Positions 1-7,826 of a DNA stretch of 64,000 nt are shown in pieces. The first letter of the stretch is position 1, and each line of letters opens with the position of its first letter. This DNA is from Subtercola boreus (GTDB lineage Bacteria > Actinomycetota > Actinomycetes > Actinomycetales > Microbacteriaceae), in contig NZ_NBXB01000027.1 in the NCBI RefSeq assembly GCF_003399635.1, positions 62,001-126,000 on the forward strand, written 5' to 3'. The notes under the pieces are model-generated. The model did no database searches. It saw only the letters and a list, made by a program, of their open reading frames with translations, and was not told where the DNA came from. The position numbers and the translations under genes are program-made.

Positions 1-102
1 GGTCCAGTCGTGGTTGCCGCGGTCTGCCGTACCGTAGCTCATGCAGCCGAGGGTGATTGCTGAGACTTCGAGGCCGCTTGCGCCGAGTTTCAGGTATTTC
101 AT
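1..102 (-). CDS. Aldo/keto reductase, N-terminal fragment (runs off the window)
   Basis: Only the first 34 codons are inside the window. The translation begins MKYLKLGASGLEVSAITLGC and continues MSYGTADRG, the typical N-terminus of NADPH-dependent aldo/keto reductases: beta-1 strand, then the LGxxGLxVSxxxLGCMSxG stretch. The catalytic Asp/Tyr/Lys/His lie outside the window. The ATG has a strong ribosome binding site (GAAGGAG, about 5 nt upstream). It runs in the same direction as the helicase gene but is upstream of nothing visible here; its substrate cannot be inferred. Confidence 0.85.
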   Translation of the reverse strand, partial: MKYLKLGASGLEVSAITLGCMSYGTADRGNHDWT

Positions 103-214
103 CGTGACTCCTTCATAACGGGTGACCGGATCCAGTCTGCTTCAGAATGTGGCGGTGAGGGAGGCCCTGCGAGTGCCTCGCTACCCGTGCTAAGGGAGGT
201 CGGGGTGCGGACGG

Positions 215-2047
215 TCAGTGCGTGCCGATCCACTTCCGCACCGTGGAGATGCGCGTCTGCAGCTGAGTGACGCTCGCCTGGGCGACCGCCGGCCCGCCGC
301 ACACCCGGCGGAGCTCGGCGTGGATCAGCCCGTGCGGCTCCCCCGAGGTCTTCGCCCAGATGCCGACAACGCTGTTCAGCAGCGACCGCTGCTCCTTGAG
401 TGTGCGGTAGAGCGGGGCGGCGGGAGCCGCATCCGGAGTCTCGACCACGGGAGCGACATAGCCCGGCTCGTGCTTGCGCCTGGCCTGCTTCGCCTGGCGG
501 TGCTGAAGCAGCTCCCGCACCTGTTCGGGTTCGAGGAGGCCAGGGAAGCCGATGAAGTCGAGCTCCTCGTCGCTGCCGCCGATCGCCTCGGCTCCGAACT
601 CGTCGCCCTCGTAGACGACCATGTCGAAGGTGGCGTGAGAGGAGAGCGGCTCGAAGCTGAACTCCTGCTGCAGGGCGTCGGAGGCCTTCTCCTGCCGGTT
701 GGCGGCATCCATCATGTCCTCTTCGGGGGCGAAGAGGTCGATGGCGGGGTCGCCGGTCTCGCGGCGGTCGAGGGCGTGGTCGCGTTCGAGTTCCATCGTG
801 TTCGCGAGGGCCATCAGGGAGGGCACGTTCGGCAAAAAGATGGAGGCGATCTCCCCTCGGCGCCGGGCCCGCACGAAGCGGCCGATCGCCTGCGCGAAGT
901 AGAGCGGAGTGGCGGCGCTGGTGGCGTAGACGCCGACGGAGAGCCGCGGGATGTCGACACCCTCCGACACCATCCGCACGGCGACCATCCAGCGGCGCGT
1001 CGAGTTCGAGAACTCCTCGATGCGGTCGCTGGCCTCCTTCTCGTCGCTCAGCACGATGGTGATCGGCTGGCCGGTGATCTCCCCGAGAACGTCGGCATAG
1101 GCCCTGGCGGCATAGTGGTCGGTCGCGATGACGAGGCCTCCGGCATCCGGAACCGACTGCCGGACCTCGGTGAGGCGACGGTCGGCGGCCTTCAGCACCT
1201 GCGGGATCCAGTCGCCCTTCGGATCGAGCGCTGTGCGCCAGGCCTGCGAGGTGATGTCCTTCGTGTTGCCCTCGCCGAGGCGGGCCTCCATCTCCTCGCC
1301 CACGCCGTCACGCCAGCGCATGTGGCCGGCGTAGACCATGAAGAGCACAGGGCGAACGACGCCGTCTTTCAGCGCCCGGCCGTAGCCGTAGTTGTAGTCG
1401 GTGAGGCTCGTGCGGATGCCGTGCTCGTCGGGCAGGTAGCTGACGAACGGGATCGGTGCCGTGTCGGAGCGGAACGGGGTTCCGGTGAGAGAGAGACGCC
1501 GGGTGGCGGGCTCGAAGGCCTCGCGGATGGCGTCACCCCAGCTCAGCGCGTCGCCGCCGTGGTGCACCTCGTCGAGGATGACGAGCGTGCGGCCGCTGAG
1601 GGTCAGGTCGCGGTGGAGTTCGGCCCGTGTCGCGACCTGCGCGTAGGTGACGACGACGCCGTGGTAGTGCGCACCGTGGCGGCCGTGAGCGTTCTTGAAG
1701 GTGGGGTCGAGCCGGATGCCCGCCCGGTGTGCGGCGTCGGCCCACTGCTTCTTCAGGTGCTCGGTGGGGGCGACGACCGTGATGCGGTCGACGGTCTTGC
1801 GGGCCAGGAGTTCGGCGGCGAGCCGCAGCGCGAACGTGGTCTTGCCGGCGCCCGGCGTCGCGGAGGCGAGGAAGTCGCGGGGCTCGTGCTCGAAGTAGGC
1901 GGTGAGGGCCTCGGACTGCCAGGCGCGGAGCTTACCGACGGTTCCCCAGGCGGCCCGTTCGGGGAAGCTCGGGGAGAGATGCTCGGCCGCGGAGGTTCCG
2001 ACCGGACGTCCGGCGGGGGCAGGCGAAATAGTCACTTTCCGACACAC
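215..2047 (-). CDS. DEAD/DEAH-box superfamily II helicase
   Basis: About 610 aa. Walker A TPGAGKTT lies near residues 64-71, the Walker B/DEAH-type box DEVH near 159-162, motif III-like SLTGTP near 186-191, and the C-terminal helicase motifs SEGVDIP and QAIGRFVR in the second RecA-like domain. The fold is that of ResIII/RadD-like helicases; the substrate is unknown. Three starts are possible: TTG at 2074, GTG at 2047 and GTG at 2035. I favour 2047 because GGGAGCGG precedes it at a usable distance. It is divergent from the AlkA-like glycosylase gene, so a repair role is plausible but only inferred. Confidence 0.85.
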   Translation of the reverse strand: MCRKVTISPAPAGRPVGTSAAEHLSPSFPERAAWGTVGKLRAWQSEALTAYFEHEPRDFLASATPGAGKTTFALRLAAELLARKTVDRITVVAPTEHLKKQWADAAHRAGIRLDPTFKNAHGRHGAHYHGVVVTYAQVATRAELHRDLTLSGRTLVILDEVHHGGDALSWGDAIREAFEPATRRLSLTGTPFRSDTAPIPFVSYLPDEHGIRTSLTDYNYGYGRALKDGVVRPVLFMVYAGHMRWRDGVGEEMEARLGEGNTKDITSQAWRTALDPKGDWIPQVLKAADRRLTEVRQSVPDAGGLVIATDHYAARAYADVLGEITGQPITIVLSDEKEASDRIEEFSNSTRRWMVAVRMVSEGVDIPRLSVGVYATSAATPLYFAQAIGRFVRARRRGEIASIFLPNVPSLMALANTMELERDHALDRRETGDPAIDLFAPEEDMMDAANRQEKASDALQQEFSFEPLSSHATFDMVVYEGDEFGAEAIGGSDEELDFIGFPGLLEPEQVRELLQHRQAKQARRKHEPGYVAPVVETPDAAPAAPLYRTLKEQRSLLNSVVGIWAKTSGEPHGLIHAELRRVCGGPAVAQASVTQLQTRISTVRKWIGTH

Positions 2048-2223
2048 TACCCGCTCCCAGCGCGGCTCGCCCAACCGGCCCGCGGGCGCCGTCGGCGGTG
2101 GCGGTGAGGTCGCGCGCGCGGCGTGGCAGGGTGTGGCGGGGGGTGGCCTGCGAGCCCGGGTGGGCGTAGCTGGCGGGGCGTGGCGGCGGTGGCCTCTGGG
2201 CGTCGGGCGGGCGACAATGGGGC

Positions 2224-3174
2224 GTGCTCCCCCACGCGTTCTCTCTCCCGGCCATCCCGCCCTTCGACCACGCGGGGGTCACCCGGTTTCTCTCGGCGCA
2301 CGCCATCGTGGGGGTGGAGGCGGTGGTCGACGGGGAGTATTGGCGCACGCTGGCGCTGCAGAGCGGGCAGGCGCTGGTGGCCGTGCGGGCCACCCCGGCG
2401 GGGGTGACGGGGCGGGTGTGGTTCCGCGTCGGCGGGGCGGTGCCGGGCCACGGGTCTCCCGGCCATCCGGATCTCGCGGAGGTCGTCGCCGCAGTGGGAC
2501 GGCTCTACGACCTCGATGCCGACGCGCCGGCCATCGACTCCGTGCTCGGCGGGGTGCAGGAGCTGGCTGGGTCGCTGGCGGCTGCCCCGGGCATCCGGAT
2601 GCCCGGTTCGACCGACCCGCACGAGACCCTGTTCCGCACGCTGATCGGCCAACAGGTGTCGGTGAAGGCGGCGCGGACCGTGCAGGGGAACCTCGCTGCG
2701 GCCCTCGGCGACCCGCTCGACCCGGGGCTGGCTGCCGAGGCGACGCACGCCGCCGCTCCCGCATCGGCCTCACCGCTCAGCCGACTCTTTCCGACCGCCG
2801 AGCAGCTTGCCCGCGGAGGCACCGGCATCGTGCGCGGGCCGGCGCAGCGGGTGCGCACGATCCTGGCCGTCGCGGAGGCGCTGGCCGAGGGGAGCCTGGT
2901 CGTCGATGGCCGCGCGAGCGTGCCGGAGCTGATGGACGGCCTCGAGGCGATGCCGGGAATCGGGCCGTGGACAGCCGGGTACGTCGCGATGCGCGTGCTG
3001 GGCGCCCCGGACATTCTGCTCGACGGCGACCTCGCCCTGCGCGCCGGCGCTGCCGCACTCGGTCTGCCGTCGGAGCGCCGGGAACTCGTGAGCTTCGCTG
3101 AACGCGTCGCCCCGTGGCGGAGCTACTTCGGCATGCACCTCTGGCGGGACGCGGTGGCGGCAATCGCCGGCTGA
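2224..3174 (+). CDS. alkA: DNA-3-methyladenine glycosylase II (AlkA family)
   Basis: 316 aa. The N-terminal ~120 residues resemble the AlkA N-domain found in Ada-AlkA fusions but without any Ada domain. From about residue 131 comes the HhH-GPD glycosylase core (HETLFRTLIGQQVSVKAA), then the helix-hairpin-helix LEAMPGIGPWTAGYVAMRV at 240-258 and the likely catalytic Asp269 in LLDGDLALR. It removes alkylated purines, starting base-excision repair. Start is GTG 2224; the distal start of the N-domain supports it. It is divergent from the helicase gene and followed by a long pyrimidine tract and a dyad element. Confidence 0.88.
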   Translation: MLPHAFSLPAIPPFDHAGVTRFLSAHAIVGVEAVVDGEYWRTLALQSGQALVAVRATPAGVTGRVWFRVGGAVPGHGSPGHPDLAEVVAAVGRLYDLDADAPAIDSVLGGVQELAGSLAAAPGIRMPGSTDPHETLFRTLIGQQVSVKAARTVQGNLAAALGDPLDPGLAAEATHAAAPASASPLSRLFPTAEQLARGGTGIVRGPAQRVRTILAVAEALAEGSLVVDGRASVPELMDGLEAMPGIGPWTAGYVAMRVLGAPDILLDGDLALRAGAAALGLPSERRELVSFAERVAPWRSYFGMHLWRDAVAAIAG

Positions 3175-3196
3175 CCCGCCCCGCCCCGCTCGCCTG

Positions 3197-3237
3197 CCTC
3201 TCCCTCCCTCCCTCCCTCCTCCCTCCCTCCCCCCCCC
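3197..3237 (+). repeat. Homopyrimidine tract with (TCCC)n runs
   Basis: 41 uninterrupted C/T bases, largely TCCC/CCCT units ending in a C run, followed after one A by another C run to 3246. The complementary strand carries at least six GGG runs separated by one or two A, so it meets the usual G-quadruplex pattern; the plus strand could form an i-motif or triplex. It lies 22 bp after the alkA stop codon. Confidence 0.9.
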
Positions 3238-3260
3238 ACCCCCCCCGCCGCGAGCCGCAC

Positions 3261-3322
3261 GTGAGACAGCTGCGGCCATGTGAGACCGGCGCGCGCGTCT
3301 CACGTAGTCGCTGGAGTCTCAC
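3261..3322. repeat. 62-bp four-heptamer dyad element, copy 1
   Basis: GTGAGAC at 3261-3267 and 3280-3286, then the inverted form GTCTCAC at 3297-3303 and 3316-3322. Both pairs share the centre of symmetry 3291.5, with spacers of 12, 10 and 12 bp. In RNA it would fold into a 7-bp inner stem and an 8-bp outer stem (with the flanking C/G) separated by a 12x12 internal loop. It lies between the alkA stop and the SGNH hydrolase gene. The same architecture recurs at 16781-16842. Confidence 0.85.
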
Positions 3323-3411
3323 GAAGTGCAGAACGGTTCCACGACGCCCGGCCAAGCATCCGGTAGCCAGGCGTAGGCTGGCTGTAAGAACTTGCCACAG
3401 GAGAACTACCC

Positions 3412-4203
3412 ATGACCGAACCGCATCCCTGGCGCCGTTACGTTGCCCTCGGCGACTCCTTCACCGAAGGAATCGGCGACCCTGAGCCCGCCAGCCAAGG
3501 CGGCCACCGAGGCTGGGCCGACCGGGTCGCCGAAGTCCTGAGCGCCCAGGTCGACGGGGAGTTCTCCTATGCCAACCTCGCGATCCGCGGACGTCTCATC
3601 CGCCAGATCCTCGACGAGCAGGTCGAGCCAGCTCTCGAACTGAAGCCCGACCTCATCACGATCTCGGCCGGGGGCAACGACATCATCCGCCCCGGCACCG
3701 ATCCCGATCTCATCGCGGCCCAGCTCGAGGCCGGAATCGTGCGCCTGAAGCAGAGCGGCGCGACGATCGTCGTCTTCACCGGAACCGATGTCGGTTTCTC
3801 ACCCGTGTTCCGCAGCATTCGCGGGAAGGTAGCGATCTACAACGAGAACATCCGCGCGATCGCTGCGAAGTACGACCTCATCGTGGCCGACCAGTGGGCG
3901 CTCGTCGCCATCCAGAATTCGAACATGTGGGCACCGGATCGATTGCATCTGAACGCCTTCGGCCACCACGAGATCGCCCGCACGGTGCTCGCCGCTCTGA
4001 ACGTTTCGAATGACCTGCAGCCGAACTCGCCCCAGCCGCTGACTGCCGCACGCTGGCGCGAGGCCCGCACAGAAGACCTGGTCTGGGCGCGGGAGTACTT
4101 CGTGCCGTGGGTGCTTCGGCGCGTGCGGCACCAGTCCTCCGGTGATGGCCTCTCGGCGAAACGCACAACCGCAGGCCCGGTGTTTTCGCACCTCGCCGAC
4201 TGA
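3412..4203 (+). CDS. SGNH/GDSL-family hydrolase
   Basis: 263 aa, no signal peptide, so probably cytoplasmic. Block I GDS has the nucleophile Ser16 (VALGDSFTEG); block III GGND has Asn89; block V DxxH (DRLHLNAFG) has Asp176 and His179. These give the complete catalytic set of an SGNH esterase/lipase-type hydrolase. The natural substrate is unknown. The ATG is preceded by ACAGGAGAAC, a good ribosome binding site. About 60 residues follow the last catalytic block, making it slightly longer than the minimal domain. It is convergent with the rRNA/tRNA methyltransferase gene. Confidence 0.88.
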   Translation: MTEPHPWRRYVALGDSFTEGIGDPEPASQGGHRGWADRVAEVLSAQVDGEFSYANLAIRGRLIRQILDEQVEPALELKPDLITISAGGNDIIRPGTDPDLIAAQLEAGIVRLKQSGATIVVFTGTDVGFSPVFRSIRGKVAIYNENIRAIAAKYDLIVADQWALVAIQNSNMWAPDRLHLNAFGHHEIARTVLAALNVSNDLQPNSPQPLTAARWREARTEDLVWAREYFVPWVLRRVRHQSSGDGLSAKRTTAGPVFSHLAD

Positions 4204-4216
4204 CCGTATTCCCGCT

Positions 4217-4275
4217 CGGGAGGAGCTCAGGCGACCCGACCGTATAGGCGACGAGGCTGGGCGGAGCTCCTCCCG
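4217..4275. terminator. Inverted repeat between convergent genes, possible bidirectional terminator
   Basis: CGGGAGGAGCTC at 4217-4228 pairs perfectly with GAGCTCCTCCCG at 4264-4275; the loop is 35 nt and there is no T-run. It sits between the stops of the SGNH hydrolase and the SpoU methyltransferase. Termination is inferred from position only. Confidence 0.45.
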
Positions 4276-4309
4276 GGTGGGGATCGCAAGGGGCGCGCCC
4301 GAGCGCAGG

Positions 4310-5122
4310 TCAGCGGGCGAGGGGCTGCACGCGGAGCGCCCAAAGGGCGACCGCAGACGCCGACGCCACGTTCAGCGAGTCCACCCCGTGCAGCATCGGG
4401 ATCGTGACCACCGTGTCCGCCGCCGAGAGGGCCGCGCGAGAGAGCCCGTCGCCCTCCGTGCCGAGCAGGATCGCGACCCGGGGCGGAGGCGACACGGCGA
4501 ACTCGTCGAGCGTCACCGCGTCGTCGCTCAGCGCCAGCGCCGCCACGTGGAACCCGGCCGCCCGAAGCATCGGCCCCGCGACATCCCACTCCGGCAGCCG
4601 CGTCCACGGCACCTGCAGCACCGTGCCCATCGACACCCGCACGCTCCGCCGGTAGAGCGGGTCGGCCGAACGCGGCGTGACGAGCACGGCATCCGCCCCG
4701 AGCCCCGCCACCGAGCGGAAGATCGCGCCCACATTAGTGTGGTCGACGATGTCCTCGAGGATGACGACCCGCCGGGCATCCTGCAGCAGCGAAGACACCG
4801 ACGGCAGCGGCGGCCGGTGCATCGACGCCAGCGCCCCACGGTGCAGGTTGAACCCGGTCAGGCTCTCGAGCAGCGCCGATGAGCCCACGTAGATCGGCAC
4901 CGAGTCGTCGACCAGGCTCTGGATGCCCGCCGCCCACTTCTCTTCGCAGAGCACCGATCGCGGCACGTGCCCGGCGGCAAGCGCACGCTCGATCACCTTG
5001 GCCGACTCGGCGATGTACAGCCCGCCGGCCGGCTCGCTCACCCGGCGAAGAGCCACGTCGGTGAGGCCGCGGTAGTCGGCGAGCCCCGGGTCGGTCAGGT
5101 CTTCGAGCGGAATCAGGGGCAC
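4310..5122 (-). CDS. SpoU/TrmH-family tRNA/rRNA 2'-O-methyltransferase
   Basis: 270 aa. The C-terminal SPOUT domain shows the three SpoU motifs: motif 1 in ILEDIVDHTNVGAIFRS with its conserved Asn and Arg, motif 2 in ILLGTEGDGLS, and motif 3 in IPMLHGVDSLNVASA. The N-terminal ~90 residues look like the substrate-binding L30-like domain (GLYIAESAKVIERAL). It transfers a methyl group from SAM to a ribose 2'-OH in rRNA or tRNA; the exact nucleotide cannot be told. The reading frame is open to 5362, but homology starts at the GTG at 5122 (VPLIPLEDL), which I chose. Confidence 0.87.
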   Translation of the reverse strand: MPLIPLEDLTDPGLADYRGLTDVALRRVSEPAGGLYIAESAKVIERALAAGHVPRSVLCEEKWAAGIQSLVDDSVPIYVGSSALLESLTGFNLHRGALASMHRPPLPSVSSLLQDARRVVILEDIVDHTNVGAIFRSVAGLGADAVLVTPRSADPLYRRSVRVSMGTVLQVPWTRLPEWDVAGPMLRAAGFHVAALALSDDAVTLDEFAVSPPPRVAILLGTEGDGLSRAALSAADTVVTIPMLHGVDSLNVASASAVALWALRVQPLAR

Positions 5123-5172
5123 GGAACACCACTCTGCCAGTCGCCGGAAACATTTACGAAAACAAGAACTCC

Positions 5173-5178
5173 TAGACT
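5173..5178 (+). promoter_or_regulatory. -10 box TAGACT for a leaderless GTG at 5185
   Basis: TAGACT followed by exactly 6 nt and then GTG. The start codon would coincide with the transcription start; it opens the short ORF that overlaps the sirtuin gene start. Confidence 0.55.
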
Positions 5179-5184
5179 CAAGGG

Positions 5185-5235
5185 GTGCGGCCCGAACCAG
5201 TGGCTCGCGCGGAGGAGGTGCGGCCATGGCTCTGA
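5185..5235 (+). CDS. Predicted leaderless 16-aa leader ORF overlapping the sirtuin start
   Basis: GTG at 5185 opens a 16-codon frame (VRPEPVARAEEVRPWL) ending in TGA at 5233-5235, 10 nt past the first base of the sirtuin ATG at 5226 and in another frame. The -10 hexamer TAGACT sits 6 nt before the GTG, so ribosomes could load directly on the 5' end. The overlap would allow coupling or attenuation of the sirtuin gene. No homology can be judged at this length; it is a prediction from promoter geometry. Confidence 0.35.
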   Translation: MRPEPVARAEEVRPWL

Positions 5236-6086
5236 GGGAATCCGAGCAGGGTCGGGCGGGCATCCCCGGCGACACCGACGCACTCGACGAGGTCGTCGAC
5301 GTGTTGGCCGGCAAGCGGCTCGTCGTGCTGACGGGGGCCGGTGTGAGCACCGATTCGGGCATCCCCGACTACCGCGGCGAAGGCGCGCCGAAACGCAACC
5401 CGATGACGTTCGACCAGTTCCTCGGCAACGCCGACTTCAGAAAACGGTACTGGGCCGGCAGCCATCTCGGCTGGAAGCTGTTCGATGCGGCCCGGCCGAA
5501 CACCGGGCATGCCGTGCTGGCCATGATGGAAGGTGCTGGCGTCGTCTCCGGCATCATCACCCAGAATGTCGACGGGCTGCACGTGCGGGCCGGCTCGAAC
5601 CGCGTCGTGGACCTGCACGGTTCGATGGACAGGGTGCGCTGCCTGACCTGCGGCCAGATGTTCGCCCGGGTGAGCATCGCCGACACGATCGACGCCGCGA
5701 ATCCGTGGATCACGAAGCCCGACGCGGTGACGGTGAACCCCGACGGCGACGCGGATGTGGCCAACTGGGCCGAGTTCGAGGTACCGGTCTGCACCGTCTG
5801 TGGTGGCGTGCTGAAACCCGACGTCGTGTTCTTCGGCGAGTTCATCCCCAAGGAGCGCTTCACCGAGGCGAGCGACCTGCTGCGGGCATCCGAGGCCCTG
5901 GTGATCGCCGGCTCGTCGCTGGTCGTCAATTCGGGCATCCGGTTGCTGGAGCAGGCCCGCCGTCGGCGCCTGCCGATCGTGATCATCAACCGCGGCGTGA
6001 CCAAGGGCGACAGCCGGGCGACGGTGAAGGTGGATGCCGGCACCTCCGAGACGCTGACCGCCCTCGCCTCGCGGTTGATTCCCTGA
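5226..6086 (+). CDS. NAD-dependent protein deacetylase, SIR2 family
   Basis: 286 aa. NAD-binding GAGVSTDSGIPDYRG lies near residues 37-51, TQNVDGLH near 117-124, the catalytic His in VDLHGSM, a zinc site made of CLTC and CTVC, and GSSLVVNSG near the C-terminus. It is a cytoplasmic sirtuin that removes acyl groups from lysines using NAD+; acetyl-CoA synthetase is a common bacterial target, but nothing here shows the substrate. ATG 5226 has GGAGG about 6 nt upstream. A short overlapping upstream ORF may influence its translation. The SpoU gene is divergent. Confidence 0.93.
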   Translation: MALRESEQGRAGIPGDTDALDEVVDVLAGKRLVVLTGAGVSTDSGIPDYRGEGAPKRNPMTFDQFLGNADFRKRYWAGSHLGWKLFDAARPNTGHAVLAMMEGAGVVSGIITQNVDGLHVRAGSNRVVDLHGSMDRVRCLTCGQMFARVSIADTIDAANPWITKPDAVTVNPDGDADVANWAEFEVPVCTVCGGVLKPDVVFFGEFIPKERFTEASDLLRASEALVIAGSSLVVNSGIRLLEQARRRRLPIVIINRGVTKGDSRATVKVDAGTSETLTALASRLIP

Positions 6087-6145
6087 GGCCATGGTGCACT
6101 GAGGCCTGAACGACTGCACCCTGCTGCTTGCGGCAGCGCGGTTGA

Positions 6146-6151
6146 TACCCT
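6146..6151 (+). promoter_or_regulatory. -10 box TACCCT, leaderless geometry
   Basis: TACCCT, then 6 nt, then ATG 6158 of the histidine phosphatase; no Shine-Dalgarno sequence is present. Confidence 0.5.
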
Positions 6152-6157
6152 GCTGTC

Positions 6158-6763
6158 ATGACCTTTCTCGCTCTTGTGCGCCACGGCCAGACCGACTGGA
6201 ACCTGGCGCGGCGCATCCAGGGCAACACGGACATCCCCCTCAACGACACGGGCCGCGCCCAGGCGGTGGAGACCGCCGCCCGCCTCGTCGGCACGCGCTG
6301 GGATGCCGTGCTGACCAGTCCGCTGTCGCGGGCCCGCGAGACGGCCGAGATCATCGCGGCGGCGCTCGGGCTGCCCGAGCCGACGTCGGAGGCCGACCTC
6401 GTGGAGCGTCGCTACGGTGACGCGGAGGGCATGGACTACCAGGAGTTGCACGAGCGTTTCCCCGCCGGCATCGTCGTACCCGGGCGGGAGACGCACCGTG
6501 AGGTGCAACTGCGGGTGCACGCTGCCCTGATCGGCATCGCCCGTCAGCATCCCGGCCAGTCGCTCATCGTCGTCTGCCACGGCGGCGTCATCTCGTCGCT
6601 CGTGCGCCACGCCACGGGCGGCGGCCGCCCGCGAGCCGACGAACGGATCGCGAACGGTTCGGTGCATTCGTTCAGCTACACGGGCGGAGAGTTGCGCCTC
6701 GACGAGTTCAACGGCGAGCCCGTGAACCAGCTAGCTCTTCAAGCAGCGCCAGAAGTGCCGTAG
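6158..6763 (+). CDS. Histidine phosphatase (phosphoglycerate mutase-like) family protein
   Basis: 201 aa. The N-terminal LVRHGQTDWN carries the phospho-accepting His9; a conserved Glu follows in LVERRYGDAEG, and the second His is in VVCHGGVI. The family includes cofactor-dependent phosphoglycerate mutases, cobalamin/ribazole phosphatases and general phosphatases; the single-domain size and motif spacing suggest a broad-specificity phosphatase rather than glycolytic GpmA. There is no ribosome binding site: the ATG sits 6 nt after a TACCCT -10 box. Its last 56 bp overlap the convergent glycosyltransferase gene. Confidence 0.85.
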   Translation: MTFLALVRHGQTDWNLARRIQGNTDIPLNDTGRAQAVETAARLVGTRWDAVLTSPLSRARETAEIIAAALGLPEPTSEADLVERRYGDAEGMDYQELHERFPAGIVVPGRETHREVQLRVHAALIGIARQHPGQSLIVVCHGGVISSLVRHATGGGRPRADERIANGSVHSFSYTGGELRLDEFNGEPVNQLALQAAPEVP

Positions 6764-7826
6764 CCGACGAGGCCCAGCTGAAGGTCCCCGCCTGCTCCTT
6801 CGAGGCAGATGAGCGGCGGAACCACTCCTTGGGGTCTTCGAGCCGCTTCACGGAGGCGGCGAACGCGGCAGGGTCGCGCGCTTCGAAGTAGAGGGCGGCG
6901 TCTCCCCCGATCTCACGGAACACGGGAATGTCGCTGACCACGACCGGTGTGCTCCGGCCCATCGATTCGACGAGCGGGATGCCGAAACCCTCCTCGAGCG
7001 AGGCGGTGACGAGCGCCGTGGCGCTGTCGATCAGCGCGAGGTACTCGGTGTCGGAGACGCCGTCGTGGAACTCGAGGCGGGCATCCGGAGCCAGCGCCTG
7101 CAGCCGCTCTCGGTCGGCGGAGCGGACCGTGCTCAGCAGGTGAAGCGTGTAGCCGGGGAGGTGGGGCATCGCCTGCACCAGGGTCTCGACGTTCTTGTAG
7201 GGCATGAACGAGCCCATGTAGAGGAGCGAGCGGGCCGCGGCGCGGGCGACCGGGCCGGTTGCGATGTCCCCCTCGGCTGCCGGGGCCAGCGTTGCGTCCT
7301 CCGAGGTCAGCACATCGGCGGCGTTGCTCACCACCACGATCGGCTTCGACGTGAGGTGGTGCTGCTCGACCAGCGCCCGGGTCGTGTGCGAGACGGTGAC
7401 AACCGCATCCGCCCGGTTCAGCAGCAGCCGCTGCGGCCACCACGCCGTGTGGTAGAGCCGCCAGAGCAGCCGGAGCGGCCAGGCGAACTCGCGGGGAGGC
7501 GTCGGGTTCGAGTAGTAGATCAGGTCGTGCACGGTCAGGGCGAGGGGGTACTTCCGGCCCATCGTGCCCATGGTCTGCATCGGGGTGAACACGACGTCGG
7601 GTTCAAGCTTGTTCACCTGGTGGGCGACGAAGAGCTCCCGCGGGCTCGTCGGCGAGCTCGCCATGGCATACGGCAGGTCGGGAAGCAGTTCGAGCTGGCG
7701 TCTGTCGCTGATGAGCATGGTCACCGGATGCTTCGCCGCCAACGCCGTGACGAGCCCTGCGGTGTAGCGGCTGATGCCGTCGTGCCGCCCGATGCGGGTG
7801 TAGCGGCAGTCGAAGACGATCTTCAC
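6708..7826 (-). CDS. Family 4 glycosyltransferase
   Basis: 372 aa, GT-B fold. The N-domain begins MKIVFDCRYTRIGRHDGISR; the C-domain has the EX7E donor-site motif EEGFGIPLVE followed by SMGRSTPVVVSDIPVFRE, typical of GT4 (mannosyl/glucosyl transferases acting on lipid or cell-wall acceptors). No signal peptide or membrane segment is obvious, so it is probably membrane-peripheral. The ATG overlaps the stop codon of the upstream alpha/beta hydrolase gene (ATGA), so the two are translationally coupled. The acceptor sugar is unknown. Confidence 0.87.
   Translation of the reverse strand: MKIVFDCRYTRIGRHDGISRYTAGLVTALAAKHPVTMLISDRRQLELLPDLPYAMASSPTSPRELFVAHQVNKLEPDVVFTPMQTMGTMGRKYPLALTVHDLIYYSNPTPPREFAWPLRLLWRLYHTAWWPQRLLLNRADAVVTVSHTTRALVEQHHLTSKPIVVVSNAADVLTSEDATLAPAAEGDIATGPVARAAARSLLYMGSFMPYKNVETLVQAMPHLPGYTLHLLSTVRSADRERLQALAPDARLEFHDGVSDTEYLALIDSATALVTASLEEGFGIPLVESMGRSTPVVVSDIPVFREIGGDAALYFEARDPAAFAASVKRLEDPKEWFRRSSASKEQAGTFSWASSATALLALLEELAGSRARR

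Noticed and set aside
4310-5362. Longer form of the SpoU methyltransferase starting at 5362
   Set aside because: The extra 80 residues are Ser/Pro-rich, overlap the sirtuin start on the other strand and do not resemble the family; homology begins at GTG 5122.
6093-6120. GGTGCA...TGCACC inverted repeat after the sirtuin gene as a terminator
   Set aside because: Only 6-bp arms with a 16-nt loop and no T-run; too weak to call.
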